Source: JBBDWZ01 sp050732575 (GTDB taxonomy: Bacteria > Gemmatimonadota > Gemmatimonadetes > Longimicrobiales > RSA9). From it: a stretch of 63,451 bases of DNA. Position 1 is the stretch's first letter; every line of letters begins with the position of its first letter. Below the pieces are notes generated by a model. The model saw nothing but the letters and a program-made list of their open reading frames with translations. It did no database searches and had not been told where the DNA came from. The stretch covers positions 1 to 63,451 of the forward strand of contig JBOHRF010000003.1 of assembly GCA_050732575.1 (NCBI GenBank), read 5' to 3'. The translations under genes were made by a program, and so were the position numbers. Of the stretch, positions 16,261 to 24,851 are shown piece after piece.

Positions 16261-18060
16261 GTGCGTGTTGCCAGCGCTGTTGCGGCCGGCGGGCTTGGTC
16301 TGGCGCTCGTCTGCGCGCCAGTCCAGGCGCAACAGGGCGGGCTGGGGGGCGGCACTCGCCCTGATCGGCCCTGCCTGCTGGGGCCCATTTCCTACGTCTT
16401 CGTCGACAACCACTCCATCTTCGACACGCAGAGCGAGCCGGCGCGCCGGTTCTCCTGGTTCTATCGCGCGGCCAATAAGCTGCACGTGCGTACGCGACGC
16501 GCCACTATCACACGCGAATTGTTGCTCGGTCCGGGAGACTGCTTTGACCCGATCCTGGCCGAGGAATCCGAGCGGCTGCTGCGCGCGTACGACTATCTGG
16601 CGCAGGTCGATATCTTCGGCGTACCGCAGCCCGATGGCAGCTATCACGTGGTGGTCGACACACGTGATGAGTGGAGCACGCAGCTGGACGTGCGTGTGGC
16701 CTTTCAGGATGGTGTCGACTTCGAGGGTGCGCGTCTGCGCGAGGCCAACCTGTTCGGTCGCGGCGAGTCGCTGACTGCGTATTATATACATCGCGATGTC
16801 ACGCGCGACTACGGTATTGCTTATCAAACACCCCAACTGCTGAGCACGCGCTGGGATCTGCTCACCGAGCTGGGCAGCACGCGCGCGGGCACGACGTTTC
16901 AGGAAGTGCTGGCCTATCCTTTCATCGGTGAAGTCAGCCGCTGGTCGGCACGCCAACAGTTCAGTCGCGAAGATCGTTTCTTCGATTATGCCGTGGGTGA
17001 AAGCGCGGATGATCGGCTCCGCGTGTTGGTGCCGCTGCGCGACAAACACTTCGATCTGGCCATGGTCACGCGCTTGGGTCAACGCGGCAACTTGTCTTTG
17101 CTGGGATTGGCCCTGACCTACCAGCAGCTCACCTATCCATCGTTTCCACTCATTGCCGTGAATGGCGACATCACGGATGCCACACCCGCTGATTCGACAT
17201 TTCTGGCACCGGCCCTGGACGCACGCGAAGAGCTGAACAACATTCGGCTGGCCCTGCTGCTTGGGCAGCGCAATGTCTGGTGGGTAAAACGTCGTGGGTT
17301 GGACAGCATGCGCGGGCTGCAGGACGTTCGTCTGGGCTCCGAGATTGGTCTTTCCCTGGGCCGCTCTTTTCCCTCTCTGGACGCTGATGATGACATGGCC
17401 TCCACCATGACCGCTTTCAGCGCCTTCGAATTCGGTTCGTTGATCCTGAGTGGACGCGGGCGGCTGGACGTGCGCCGCAACTTTGATGCGCCCTCCGCCG
17501 AATCGGCCTGGGAAGACCTTTTTGGTGAGGGCGAATTCCTGGCCTACTTGCGGCCCGGCGCGCTGCCCCGCCACACCCTGGTAGCGCGCGCCAGTGGCAC
17601 GGGCGGCTGGTACGTACGCACACCGTTCCAACTCACACTGGGCGGCGACCGCAATCTGCGCGGCTACAAGCCCGATCGTTTCCCGGGTGGCCGGCGCGCC
17701 GTGTTCTCCGTGGAAGATCGCGTGTACATCGGCTGGCCCTGGCCCGAATCCATCGATACGGGGGCAACGCTCTTTCTGGATGTCGGCCGCATGTGGCCGG
17801 GCGATGCGCCCTACGGCCTTGATTCCGGCTGGCGTACCACGGCCGGCCTGGGTGTGCGTGCATCATTCCCGGCCGGGAGCCGCACTACGTATCGCATCGA
17901 TTTTGCCTTTCCCGTCCAGCCTGCACCCAGCCTGAGTGATGTGCGTTTGCTGATTTCCGTAGGTGAGCTGATCGGATTGAGCGCGCCGCTGCGTGATTGG
18001 CAACTCATGCGTTCGCGCTACGAAGGAGTGGCTGGTCAGCTCTTCCGCGTCCGTCCCTGA
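16261..18060 (+). CDS. Omp85/TamA-like outer membrane beta-barrel protein
   Basis: 599 aa. A signal peptide covers residues about 1-24 (cleavage near VQA-Q). Residues about 40-135 look like a single POTRA domain: a long helix-strand unit with ITRELLLGPGDCFD, ERLLRAYDYLAQVDIFGVPQ and VVVDTRDEW. The rest is a predicted 16-strand-type barrel carrying the Omp85 signature-like stretch LGGDRNLRGYKPDRFPGGRR near residue 470, followed by VFSVEDRVYI. Omp85 proteins insert or transport other proteins across the outer membrane; one POTRA instead of three to five makes a BamA role unlikely. The start is a GTG. It begins a rightward gene run with a 1-base gap to the amidohydrolase. Confidence 0.78.
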   Translation: MRVASAVAAGGLGLALVCAPVQAQQGGLGGGTRPDRPCLLGPISYVFVDNHSIFDTQSEPARRFSWFYRAANKLHVRTRRATITRELLLGPGDCFDPILAEESERLLRAYDYLAQVDIFGVPQPDGSYHVVVDTRDEWSTQLDVRVAFQDGVDFEGARLREANLFGRGESLTAYYIHRDVTRDYGIAYQTPQLLSTRWDLLTELGSTRAGTTFQEVLAYPFIGEVSRWSARQQFSREDRFFDYAVGESADDRLRVLVPLRDKHFDLAMVTRLGQRGNLSLLGLALTYQQLTYPSFPLIAVNGDITDATPADSTFLAPALDAREELNNIRLALLLGQRNVWWVKRRGLDSMRGLQDVRLGSEIGLSLGRSFPSLDADDDMASTMTAFSAFEFGSLILSGRGRLDVRRNFDAPSAESAWEDLFGEGEFLAYLRPGALPRHTLVARASGTGGWYVRTPFQLTLGGDRNLRGYKPDRFPGGRRAVFSVEDRVYIGWPWPESIDTGATLFLDVGRMWPGDAPYGLDSGWRTTAGLGVRASFPAGSRTTYRIDFAFPVQPAPSLSDVRLLISVGELIGLSAPLRDWQLMRSRYEGVAGQLFRVRP

Positions 18061-18061
18061 C

Positions 18062-19426
18062 ATGAGCCGGCCTCTGGTTCTGTGCGCTCGCTGGGTTTTG
18101 CCGGTCGTCTCACCACCCATCGAGCAGGGCGCCGTACGCATTAATGCAGCAGGACGCATCGATGCCATCGGACCGGCGCGCGAGCTGGTCAGTGCCGATG
18201 TGCAGCAGCACGATCTGGGCAATGCCGCCTTGTTGCCTGGCCTGGTCAACGTGCACGCGCATCCCGAGCTGGCCGCCTTTCGCGGCCTGCTCGATGACCT
18301 GCCTTTCCATCAGTGGATTCCGACCCTGAAACGCTGTCGCATTGATGCCGCACTCACCGATGAAGATTTCGAGCTGGCGGCACGTTGGACCTGTGTGGAA
18401 GCGCTGCGCGCCGGCATTACCACACTGGGCGCCACCGAGAGCTCCGGTGCGGCCGCAGGCGCGGTGCATGATGCCGGCCTGCGCGGCATTGTGTACCTGG
18501 AAACGTTTGGACCGTCACCCGCGCAGCTGAGCGAATCCATGGTCGATTTGCGCGCGCGCCTGGCCCGCGTTGCGCGCTACCGCAACGATCGCGTACAAGT
18601 GGGCGTTTCACCGCACGCCGCGTATACCGTTTCCGATGTGCTCTACCTGGCCGTAGCCGATCTTGCGCGGGCCGAAGAACTGCCGGTTGCCACACACGCC
18701 GCGGAAGCCGAAGCGGAAGATCTGTTGATCCGGCAGGGAGCCGGCCCGTTTGCCGCCGGACTGCGTACGCGCGGCATTGCCACGCCGCCGCGCGGCGAGT
18801 CGGCCATCGAGCTGCTCGATCGACTGGGCGTGCTCGCGCTGCGTCCCCTGCTCATTCATTGCGCCCGGCTTTCCGCCGACGACTTGCAACGCATTGCCGG
18901 AAATGATGCCGCCATCGCCCACTGTCCCATTGCCAATGCCCGACTCGGTCACGGCATTGCTCCCGTTCTGGAAGCGCGGGAAGCCGGTATCCGCGTTGGC
19001 ATTGGCACGGATTCGGTAGCCAGCAACAACCGGCTGGACCTGCTGGAAGAAGCGCGTGTTGCGCAGCTCCTGCAGCGCGCACGACATCATTCCAGTGGCG
19101 CGCTGGCGGGCGCTGAGTTGCTGCGTCTGTGCACCATCGAGGGCGCGCGCGCGCTCGATTTGGATGCGCGCATCGGCACGCTCGCGCCCGGCAAGGATGC
19201 CGACTTGTGCGCACTGGCGCTGGACCGCCCGCACACCACACCCCTGGGCGACCTCGAGAATGCACTCTTCCATGCCGCGCGCGGCAGCGATATCGTGCTC
19301 ACCATGGTACAGGGTCGCGTTCTCTATGATGGCTCGGCGGTCACTACCCTCAACGAAGCTGAACTGCAGACGGGCATGACCGCGCTGGCCCACCGACTGC
19401 GCCGCGCGCGCGCTCAGGCTACATGA
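18062..19426 (+). CDS. Amidohydrolase (aminohydrolase/deaminase family, possibly aminofutalosine deaminase-like)
   Basis: 454 aa. A metal-dependent amidohydrolase of the ATZ/TRZ/cytosine deaminase branch. Metal ligands are visible in VNVHAHPELAAFRG (HxH, about residue 64), THAAEAEAE (about 212), the HCARLSADDL His and GTDSVASNN (Asp, about 320). SPHAAYTVSD, HCPIANARLGHG and GTDSVASNN resemble deaminases of adenosine-like substrates, including the aminodeoxyfutalosine deaminase of the alternative menaquinone route; without other mqn genes here that remains a guess. The ATG at 18062 lies one base after the barrel gene's stop. The stop overlaps the next ATG (19423). Confidence 0.8.
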   Translation: MSRPLVLCARWVLPVVSPPIEQGAVRINAAGRIDAIGPARELVSADVQQHDLGNAALLPGLVNVHAHPELAAFRGLLDDLPFHQWIPTLKRCRIDAALTDEDFELAARWTCVEALRAGITTLGATESSGAAAGAVHDAGLRGIVYLETFGPSPAQLSESMVDLRARLARVARYRNDRVQVGVSPHAAYTVSDVLYLAVADLARAEELPVATHAAEAEAEDLLIRQGAGPFAAGLRTRGIATPPRGESAIELLDRLGVLALRPLLIHCARLSADDLQRIAGNDAAIAHCPIANARLGHGIAPVLEAREAGIRVGIGTDSVASNNRLDLLEEARVAQLLQRARHHSSGALAGAELLRLCTIEGARALDLDARIGTLAPGKDADLCALALDRPHTTPLGDLENALFHAARGSDIVLTMVQGRVLYDGSAVTTLNEAELQTGMTALAHRLRRARAQAT

Positions 19427-20310
19427 GGCTCGAGACGCCACGCGATGCACGCCATCGCGCCGTGCGCAGAGTATTGCTGATCACGCTGGCCGCCAATCTG
19501 TTCGTGGTATCGGCCAAGGGCGTGGCCGGCATTATGGCGCAATCGCTGAGTGTAGTCGCCGATGCCGCGCATTCTTCCGTTGATGCCTGGAACAACGTGA
19601 TGGCGCTGGCCCTGGCCTATGTGGCCGCCAAAGCACCCGACGAGGAGCACCCCTACGGCCACGCCAAGTTCGAAACGCTCGGTGCACTCGCTATCGTGGC
19701 CTTCCTATCCGTCACCGTGTACGAGGTCGTGCGCAGCGCCATCGATCGCCTGCTGGGTGGCGGTGCCCTGCCGCTGGCCACACCGTTCGCTCTGGGTGTC
19801 ATGTTGTTTTCCGCCGCCATCAATTTCATGGTGGCACGATACGAGACGCGCCAAGGACAACGGCTGCACAGTGAAATCCTGCTGGCCGACGCGGCGCACA
19901 CCGGCTCCGATGTCTACGCATCGCTGGCCGTTGTGCTGGGCCTGGTGCTGGTCCGGCTTGGGCATCCCAGCGCGGACGCCGTCTTCTCGCTCTTCGTGGC
20001 CATTGTGATTGCGCGCGCCGGCTGGCGCATCCTCAAGACGACCATCCCGATCCTGGTGGATGAACGCGCCGTTTCTGAAGATACCATTGCCAGTATTGTC
20101 CGCTCCGCGCCCGGTGTGCAGGACTGCTTTGCCGTGCGCTCGCGCGGTCGCGCGGGTGAGGTGTTTGCCGAACTCACGATCGTGGTCGATCGCACGCTCA
20201 ACGTGGAAGAAGCGCATCGCATTGCCGATGATGTCGAGCGGCGCGTGGCCGATGCTCTTTCCGCCCGTGAGGTCGTGGTTCACGTCGAGCCCAATTCCGA
20301 GAGAAAATGA
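19423..20310 (+). CDS. Cation diffusion facilitator (CDF) metal efflux transporter
   Basis: 295 aa. It exports divalent cations such as Zn, Co, Fe or Mn using the proton gradient. Membrane segments start at residues about 18-40 and continue to about 205. The metal site is shown by SVVADAAHSSVDAW in helix 2, EEHPYGHAKFETLGA after it, and DAAHTGSDVYAS in helix 5. Residues about 210-295 form the cytoplasmic ferredoxin-like domain ending ADALSAREVVVHVEPNSERK. Both ends overlap neighbours by four bases. The metal cannot be predicted reliably. Confidence 0.9.
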   Translation: MRLETPRDARHRAVRRVLLITLAANLFVVSAKGVAGIMAQSLSVVADAAHSSVDAWNNVMALALAYVAAKAPDEEHPYGHAKFETLGALAIVAFLSVTVYEVVRSAIDRLLGGGALPLATPFALGVMLFSAAINFMVARYETRQGQRLHSEILLADAAHTGSDVYASLAVVLGLVLVRLGHPSADAVFSLFVAIVIARAGWRILKTTIPILVDERAVSEDTIASIVRSAPGVQDCFAVRSRGRAGEVFAELTIVVDRTLNVEEAHRIADDVERRVADALSAREVVVHVEPNSERK

Positions 20311-21008
20311 CGCGCCTGCGCCGCGTGCTACAGGCGCAGGAACTGCTCGACCTGCACCAGCCCAATACCCGGCTGCTCGGTCAATCACTGGCGCATGTTG
20401 CGCAAGTCAATCGATGGTTGGGCGGTGACCGTTCCGTGCTGGTAACGTTGAATGCCACACGCAAGGACGGGCCCCTAGAGCTTCTGGATGTAGGCACGGG
20501 CTCGGCCGCGCTGCCGCGCAGGATCGTGCGTTGGGCGCGCCGGCGCAACCTGCCGATTCGGGTGTGCGCAACTGACATCAATCCTCAGATCCTGGCGTTG
20601 GCACGGGAAGCCTGCCGAAACTATCCGGAAATCGATGTACAGGAAGCGAATGCTTTGCGCCTGCCCTACTCGAACGGCGCTTTCACGCACGCTCTACTCA
20701 CGCTCACGCTGCATCACTTCGAGGTCGCTCAGCAGACGGCCGTGCTGCACGAACTGGTGCGCGTGAGCCGCTGCGCCGTCATCATCAGCGAGTTGGAGCG
20801 CTGTTGGCCCAACTACCTGGGCGCCCGCCTGCTGGCAGCCACCTGGTGGCGCAACAACCCCATCACGCGCCATGACGGACCCCTGTCCGTGTTGCGCGCT
20901 TTCACACCCGCGGAACTGCGGGCGGCGGCGCAGAAGGCCGGGGTGCCCGGCCCTGTGCAGCGCCATTTCTTTTTTCGGCTGGTGCTGGTGGCCGGGAACA
21001 ACGGCTAA
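20307..21008 (+). CDS. Class I SAM-dependent methyltransferase
   Basis: 233 aa. It transfers a methyl group from S-adenosylmethionine to an unknown acceptor. The Rossmann motifs are visible: motif I LLDVGTGSAALPRRIV (about residue 60), the acidic ATDINPQIL (about 88), EANALRLPYSNGAF (about 112) and LTLTLHHF (about 132). The C-terminal part is hydrophobic and basic, as in methyltransferases of lipid or polyketide substrates. The start overlaps the CDF gene (ATGA). The downstream genes (oxidoreductase, SRPBCC, ketosynthase) suggest a tailoring role in the same pathway. Confidence 0.82.
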   Translation: MTRLRRVLQAQELLDLHQPNTRLLGQSLAHVAQVNRWLGGDRSVLVTLNATRKDGPLELLDVGTGSAALPRRIVRWARRRNLPIRVCATDINPQILALAREACRNYPEIDVQEANALRLPYSNGAFTHALLTLTLHHFEVAQQTAVLHELVRVSRCAVIISELERCWPNYLGARLLAATWWRNNPITRHDGPLSVLRAFTPAELRAAAQKAGVPGPVQRHFFFRLVLVAGNNG

Positions 21009-21025
21009 CCGTGGGTGTGTTCCAT

Positions 21026-21055
21026 TTGACATGGCCGGCAGGATTCCGTCATCGT
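21026..21055 (+). promoter_or_regulatory. Candidate internal promoter before the YceI gene
   Basis: A perfect TTGACA at 21026-21031 is followed after 18 bases by CATCGT (21050-21055). The -10 match is weak. It lies in the only sizeable gap of this gene run, which fits an internal promoter. Confidence 0.3.
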
Positions 21056-21101
21056 GAACGGAGACCCTGCACGGACAGGAAGAGGAACAAGTCGCCGACT
21101 G

Positions 21102-21779
21102 ATGTTCTGGATCAGGTCCCGCACTTCTGGCAAATTCGCGCTGACGCTCTTGCTCCCGGCCGCATTGGTTCTTTCATCGGCTTCGCTTCAATCTGCAACC
21201 CTGCGCCCGCCTCCGGTCCGACGCTTCGAGCTGGACAGTGCCCGCACCAGTGTCGGTTTCAGGGCGCAAGCCACGCTGGGCGAGTTTCGCGGCTACGCTC
21301 GCCGAATCACGGGTTGGGTGGAGATGCAGGAGCCCAACTATGTCGATGCGCACGGTGAGATCGTGCTGCAAGCCGCATCCTTCCAGACCGGCATTGGCCT
21401 GCGCGACCGCCATCTTCGGGAAACCCTGGAAACGTCCAATCATCCCACCATCCGCTTCGTGCTGGATAGTGCGCGGTTCGAGCAGACCGATTCCACGGGT
21501 GAGAACTGGTATCGATTGTATGGCCAGCTCACCATCCGAAACGTGACCCGCAGGCCCGAGCTGCGGGCGCGCGTTGTGGCGCGCGCAGACACGCTGCAGG
21601 TGCAGGGCTCGCTGGCCACGCGTTTCACCGATTTCGAGATGAAGCCGCCCACGCGCATGTTGGGAACCACCAAAGTCAGGAACGAGTTCACCATCATGTT
21701 CGAGTGCACGTTCGTGGCCGCAGCGCCCATCGGCTTTGCCCCCCTACCACAATCAACGGCTCGGCCCGCTCGCGAATGA
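21102..21779 (+). CDS. YceI family protein
   Basis: About 225 aa with an N-terminal signal peptide (FALTLLLPAALVLSSASL) that should send it out of the cytoplasm. The domain shows the YceI pattern: FELDSARTSVGFRAQATLGE at about residue 47, FQTGIGLRDRHLRETLETSN and HPTIRFVLDSARFE in the middle, and LTIRNVTRRPEL near 155. YceI proteins are lipocalin-like barrels that bind long isoprenoid or lipid molecules. The ATG at 21102 puts the signal peptide at the start; a GTG at 21054 is possible. The stop overlaps the oxidoreductase start, so the two are coupled. A lipid-carrier role is an inference from family and context. Confidence 0.82.
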   Translation: MFWIRSRTSGKFALTLLLPAALVLSSASLQSATLRPPPVRRFELDSARTSVGFRAQATLGEFRGYARRITGWVEMQEPNYVDAHGEIVLQAASFQTGIGLRDRHLRETLETSNHPTIRFVLDSARFEQTDSTGENWYRLYGQLTIRNVTRRPELRARVVARADTLQVQGSLATRFTDFEMKPPTRMLGTTKVRNEFTIMFECTFVAAAPIGFAPLPQSTARPARE

Positions 21780-23014
21780 ACGCCGATTGCGTCGTAGTGG
21801 GCGCCGGCCCGGCCGGCTCGCTGACGGCGCTGTTGCTGGCACGATCGGGTTTCGATGTGCTGCTGCTGGACGGTCGTAGTTTTCCTCGCCCCAAGCCGTG
21901 CGGTGATTGTGTCAGTCCACAGGCCAATTTGTTGCTCGAACAGTTGGGACTCTGGCCTGCGTTGTTGGCCGCCCAACCAGCGCAGTTGTGCGGCTGGCAG
22001 ATCGTGGCGCCGTCCGGACGCTCCTTCTCGGCCTATTTCACAGACGCCTCGCCTGATGTACGCGTGCATGCCGGCCTGGCCCTGTCACGCGCTCGATTCG
22101 ATGCCATTCTGCTGGACGCGGCGCGTAGCGCGGGCGTGCGCGTGATCGAGCGCTGCCGGGTAGAACAGCTGGTGCGTTCCGCCGATCGCGTTGCCGGTGT
22201 TCGCGTGCGCGACGCACAGGGTGACGTGCGGGAGATACGCGCCCCTTTCACTCTGGGCGCGGATGGACTGCGCTCCACCGTGCGCCAACGGCTGGGGTTG
22301 GCTGCACGGGCCCCGCGCCTGCACAAGGTTGCGCTGTGCGCGCATGTCACGGGCGTGTCCAATGTTTCGAACCTGGGCGAGCTGCACATCGGCGATGGTT
22401 TCTGTGCCGGCCTGGCGCCGGTAAATGCGGCGCGTGATGCCTGCAATCTCACACTGGTTGTGGATGCGCAACGTTATGGCCGCGAGCTGGCGGGCAAGCC
22501 GAGCGCGCGCTTTCGCATGAGACTGGAACGGATGCCGCAGTTGCGTGCGCGCTTCGAGCAGCTCCACATCCTGGACGATTTGCAAGCTGCCGGCCCCTTC
22601 GATCGACCGGTGAAGAGCGTGATTGCGCCGGGTGCCGCGCTGGTTGGCGATGCCGCCGGTTACTACGATCCATTCACTGGCCAGGGCATTTACCAGGCTC
22701 TGCAGGGCGCGCAATTGTTGGCCCATGCGGCCACGCGCGCGTTGCACGCGGGGACCGCTCATGTTCCGCTGCATGAGTACGCCTCCGCGCATGGTCACCT
22801 GGTGGGGGGCGCACGTCGTGTGCAACAGGCCATTGATTGGGTGTGCGCACGGCCAGCGTGGGCCGATCGATGTATTGCTGCACTTGCCCGCGCGCCTGGT
22901 GCGGCCGCCCGTTTGATTGCCGTGACCGGCGATCTTCAGCCTGCTGCCAGCTTGCTTTCGCCTGCCAGCCTGCTCAGCTTCCTGCTCGGGTTTTCCGGCC
23001 GGAGCGCTTGGTAA
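21776..23014 (+). CDS. FAD-dependent oxidoreductase (geranylgeranyl reductase-like)
   Basis: 412 aa. The N-terminus is a Rossmann FAD-binding motif, CVVVGAGPAGSLTALLLARS, followed by the CGDCVSPQA block typical of geranylgeranyl reductases and related halogenase-like flavoproteins. The second FAD motif is LGADGLRSTVRQRLG (about residue 160) and the third is ALVGDAAGYYDPFTGQGIYQ (about residue 290). Such enzymes reduce isoprenoid double bonds or oxidise aromatic polyketides. The start overlaps the YceI stop. Position between a lipid-binding protein, an SRPBCC protein and a ketosynthase makes a role in making a lipid or polyketide likely; the substrate is unknown. Confidence 0.84.
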   Translation: MNADCVVVGAGPAGSLTALLLARSGFDVLLLDGRSFPRPKPCGDCVSPQANLLLEQLGLWPALLAAQPAQLCGWQIVAPSGRSFSAYFTDASPDVRVHAGLALSRARFDAILLDAARSAGVRVIERCRVEQLVRSADRVAGVRVRDAQGDVREIRAPFTLGADGLRSTVRQRLGLAARAPRLHKVALCAHVTGVSNVSNLGELHIGDGFCAGLAPVNAARDACNLTLVVDAQRYGRELAGKPSARFRMRLERMPQLRARFEQLHILDDLQAAGPFDRPVKSVIAPGAALVGDAAGYYDPFTGQGIYQALQGAQLLAHAATRALHAGTAHVPLHEYASAHGHLVGGARRVQQAIDWVCARPAWADRCIAALARAPGAAARLIAVTGDLQPAASLLSPASLLSFLLGFSGRSAW

Positions 23015-23017
23015 GTG

Positions 23018-23494
23018 ATGACGCTGGATCAACACCTGATGCGCGCGTCGCCTGCGCTCTGTTTCCACGTGGCTGCCAACGTCGAGCTGTGGCCCTCCAT
23101 CCTGCCGCATTATCGCTGGGTTCGTTTTCATCAGAAGCAGGGATTTGGTCTGGGTGTGGTCGAGATGGCGGCCTGGCGACCGTTTCCGCTCGGCTTGCAT
23201 TATCCGACCTGGTGGCTTTCCGACATGCACGTGGACGAAACGGAGCCTGCCGTCTACTATCGCCACAGGCAGGGCATCACGCGTGGCATGAGTGTAAAAT
23301 GGTCGTTCCTGCCACAGGGTTCAAACGCGACCCTGGTGCACATCGTACACGAGTGGAAGGGACCCGATTGGCCACTGATCGGTAGCGTGGCTGCACGTTG
23401 GGTCATTGGTCCGCATTTCATCAGTGCCATTGCGCAACGCACGCTGGCCGGTGTGGCATTGGAAGCCGAGCGTCAGCAGGGAGTTGTAGCCTGA
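23018..23494 (+). CDS. SRPBCC (START/cyclase-like) family protein
   Basis: 158 aa, no signal peptide or membrane segment. The pattern of a hydrophobic-pocket SRPBCC fold is visible: ALCFHVAANVELWPSILPHY at residues 14-33, a central run of strands (VVEMAAWRPFPLGLHYP, SVKWSFLPQGSNATLVHIVH) and a long C-terminal helix (AQRTLAGVALEAERQQG). The family includes polyketide cyclases and lipid-transfer proteins. The ATG at 23018 follows the oxidoreductase stop by 3 bases (GTG at 23015 is also possible), and the ketosynthase starts 3 bases after its stop. Confidence 0.75.
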   Translation: MTLDQHLMRASPALCFHVAANVELWPSILPHYRWVRFHQKQGFGLGVVEMAAWRPFPLGLHYPTWWLSDMHVDETEPAVYYRHRQGITRGMSVKWSFLPQGSNATLVHIVHEWKGPDWPLIGSVAARWVIGPHFISAIAQRTLAGVALEAERQQGVVA

Positions 23495-23497
23495 CTT

Positions 23498-24778
23498 ATG
23501 AGTGACGTGCAACCCAACGCGGAGAATGGCAGGACGCGCACACGCGTGGCCGTTACCGGTGTCGGTCCCATCACGGCGGTGGGCATAGGCGCGGATCAAT
23601 TGTGGGATGGTTTGCGGCGCGAGCGTTCGCCCGTGCGCGGCATCACCCGTTTCGATGCGACGCCGTGGCGCTCGCGCATTGCCGCCGAAGTCGATGGTTT
23701 CGAGCCCAGCGACTACATCGATGTCAAAACAGCGCGCCGACTCGACCGCTTCACGCAATTCTCGATTGCGGCCGCGCGCATGGCCATTGCCGATTCTGCG
23801 CTGGATACCAGCCGCATCGATCTGCAGCGCGTGGCCGTGCAAATGGGCTCGGCACTGGGTGGCCTCAGCTTTGCCGAGCAGCAATTCCAAAACCTGATCA
23901 GCAACGGAGTGCGTGCCGTTGATCCGCGCATTGCACTCACCACGTTCGTGGGCGCGGCCAGTTGCATTGTTGCCATCGAGTTCGGATTTACCGGACCCAA
24001 CTCGACCAATGCCATGTCTTGTGCATCAGGCACGATTGCGGTTGGAGAAGGTTTGCGTCTCATCCGGGACGGAGTAGCCGACGTTGTGATTGCGGGCGGC
24101 GTAGAAGCACCGCTGGCGCCGCTCTGTTTCGGCGCGTTTGCACTCATTCGCGCCATGAGCACGCGCAACCAGGACCCCGAGGTGGCCTGTCGCCCCTTCG
24201 ACAAGGATCGGGATGGCTTCATCATGGGCGAAGGCGCGGCCGTGCTCGTGCTCGAGCGCATGGATCACGCGCTGGCGCGCGGCGCCCGCATTTATTGTGA
24301 GTTGGCTGGCTACGGCACGACCAACGACGCGTTCCATATGGCAGCGCCGTTGCCCACCGGGGCGCAGGCCATCCGCGCTATGCGCATAGCGCTGGACAAT
24401 GCCGGGACCTCGCCTGAGGAGATCGATTTCATCAGTCCGCATGGATCGTCGACGCCCTTGAATGATTCCACGGAATCGCAGGCCATCAAGCAGGTTTTTG
24501 GAGAGCTTGCGTACCGGCTGCCGATCAGCGGCACCAAGCCTTATCACGCCCATGCGCTGGGCGCTTCGGGCGCGATTGAAGCCGCCATTGTTTGCCTGGC
24601 CATGCAGCATGGCTGGATCCCGCCGACCCTGAATTTTGAGCTGGGTGATGATGCCTGCGATCTGGATTATGTAGCCGAACGGGGGCGAGCCTTTCGGCCG
24701 CGCGCGGCGCTTTCCAACTCGTTCGGGTTTGGCGGGATCAACGCCTGTCTGGTGATGCGCAGCGCCAACGGGGCATGA
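23498..24778 (+). CDS. Beta-ketoacyl synthase (KAS II/FabF-like)
   Basis: 426 aa. It catalyses decarboxylating condensation of an acyl chain with malonyl-ACP. The catalytic Cys lies in AMSCASGTIAVGEG (about residue 175), the first His in ISPHGSSTPLND (about 314) and the second His in TKPYHAHALGASGAIEA (about 350), so all active-site residues are present. NSFGFGGINACLV near the end is the usual KS signature. The sequence around the Cys (SCASG rather than TACASG) and the SPHGSS motif depart from housekeeping FabF. No ACP or ketoreductase lies next to it. Together with the methyltransferase, oxidoreductase and SRPBCC genes this suggests secondary or specialised lipid synthesis. Confidence 0.86.
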   Translation: MSDVQPNAENGRTRTRVAVTGVGPITAVGIGADQLWDGLRRERSPVRGITRFDATPWRSRIAAEVDGFEPSDYIDVKTARRLDRFTQFSIAAARMAIADSALDTSRIDLQRVAVQMGSALGGLSFAEQQFQNLISNGVRAVDPRIALTTFVGAASCIVAIEFGFTGPNSTNAMSCASGTIAVGEGLRLIRDGVADVVIAGGVEAPLAPLCFGAFALIRAMSTRNQDPEVACRPFDKDRDGFIMGEGAAVLVLERMDHALARGARIYCELAGYGTTNDAFHMAAPLPTGAQAIRAMRIALDNAGTSPEEIDFISPHGSSTPLNDSTESQAIKQVFGELAYRLPISGTKPYHAHALGASGAIEAAIVCLAMQHGWIPPTLNFELGDDACDLDYVAERGRAFRPRAALSNSFGFGGINACLVMRSANGA

Positions 24779-24851
24779 GATCCAGCAATTGCGTGCGGGC
24801 GCTGGAAACGAATGGCTGCCGTCAGAACGGCTGCTGCGTTAAACTTGCCCC

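Noticed and set aside
24818..24831. Terminator after the ketosynthase gene
   Set aside because: The 5-bp GCCGT/ACGGC stem is weak and has no T-run; it was not listed as a terminator.
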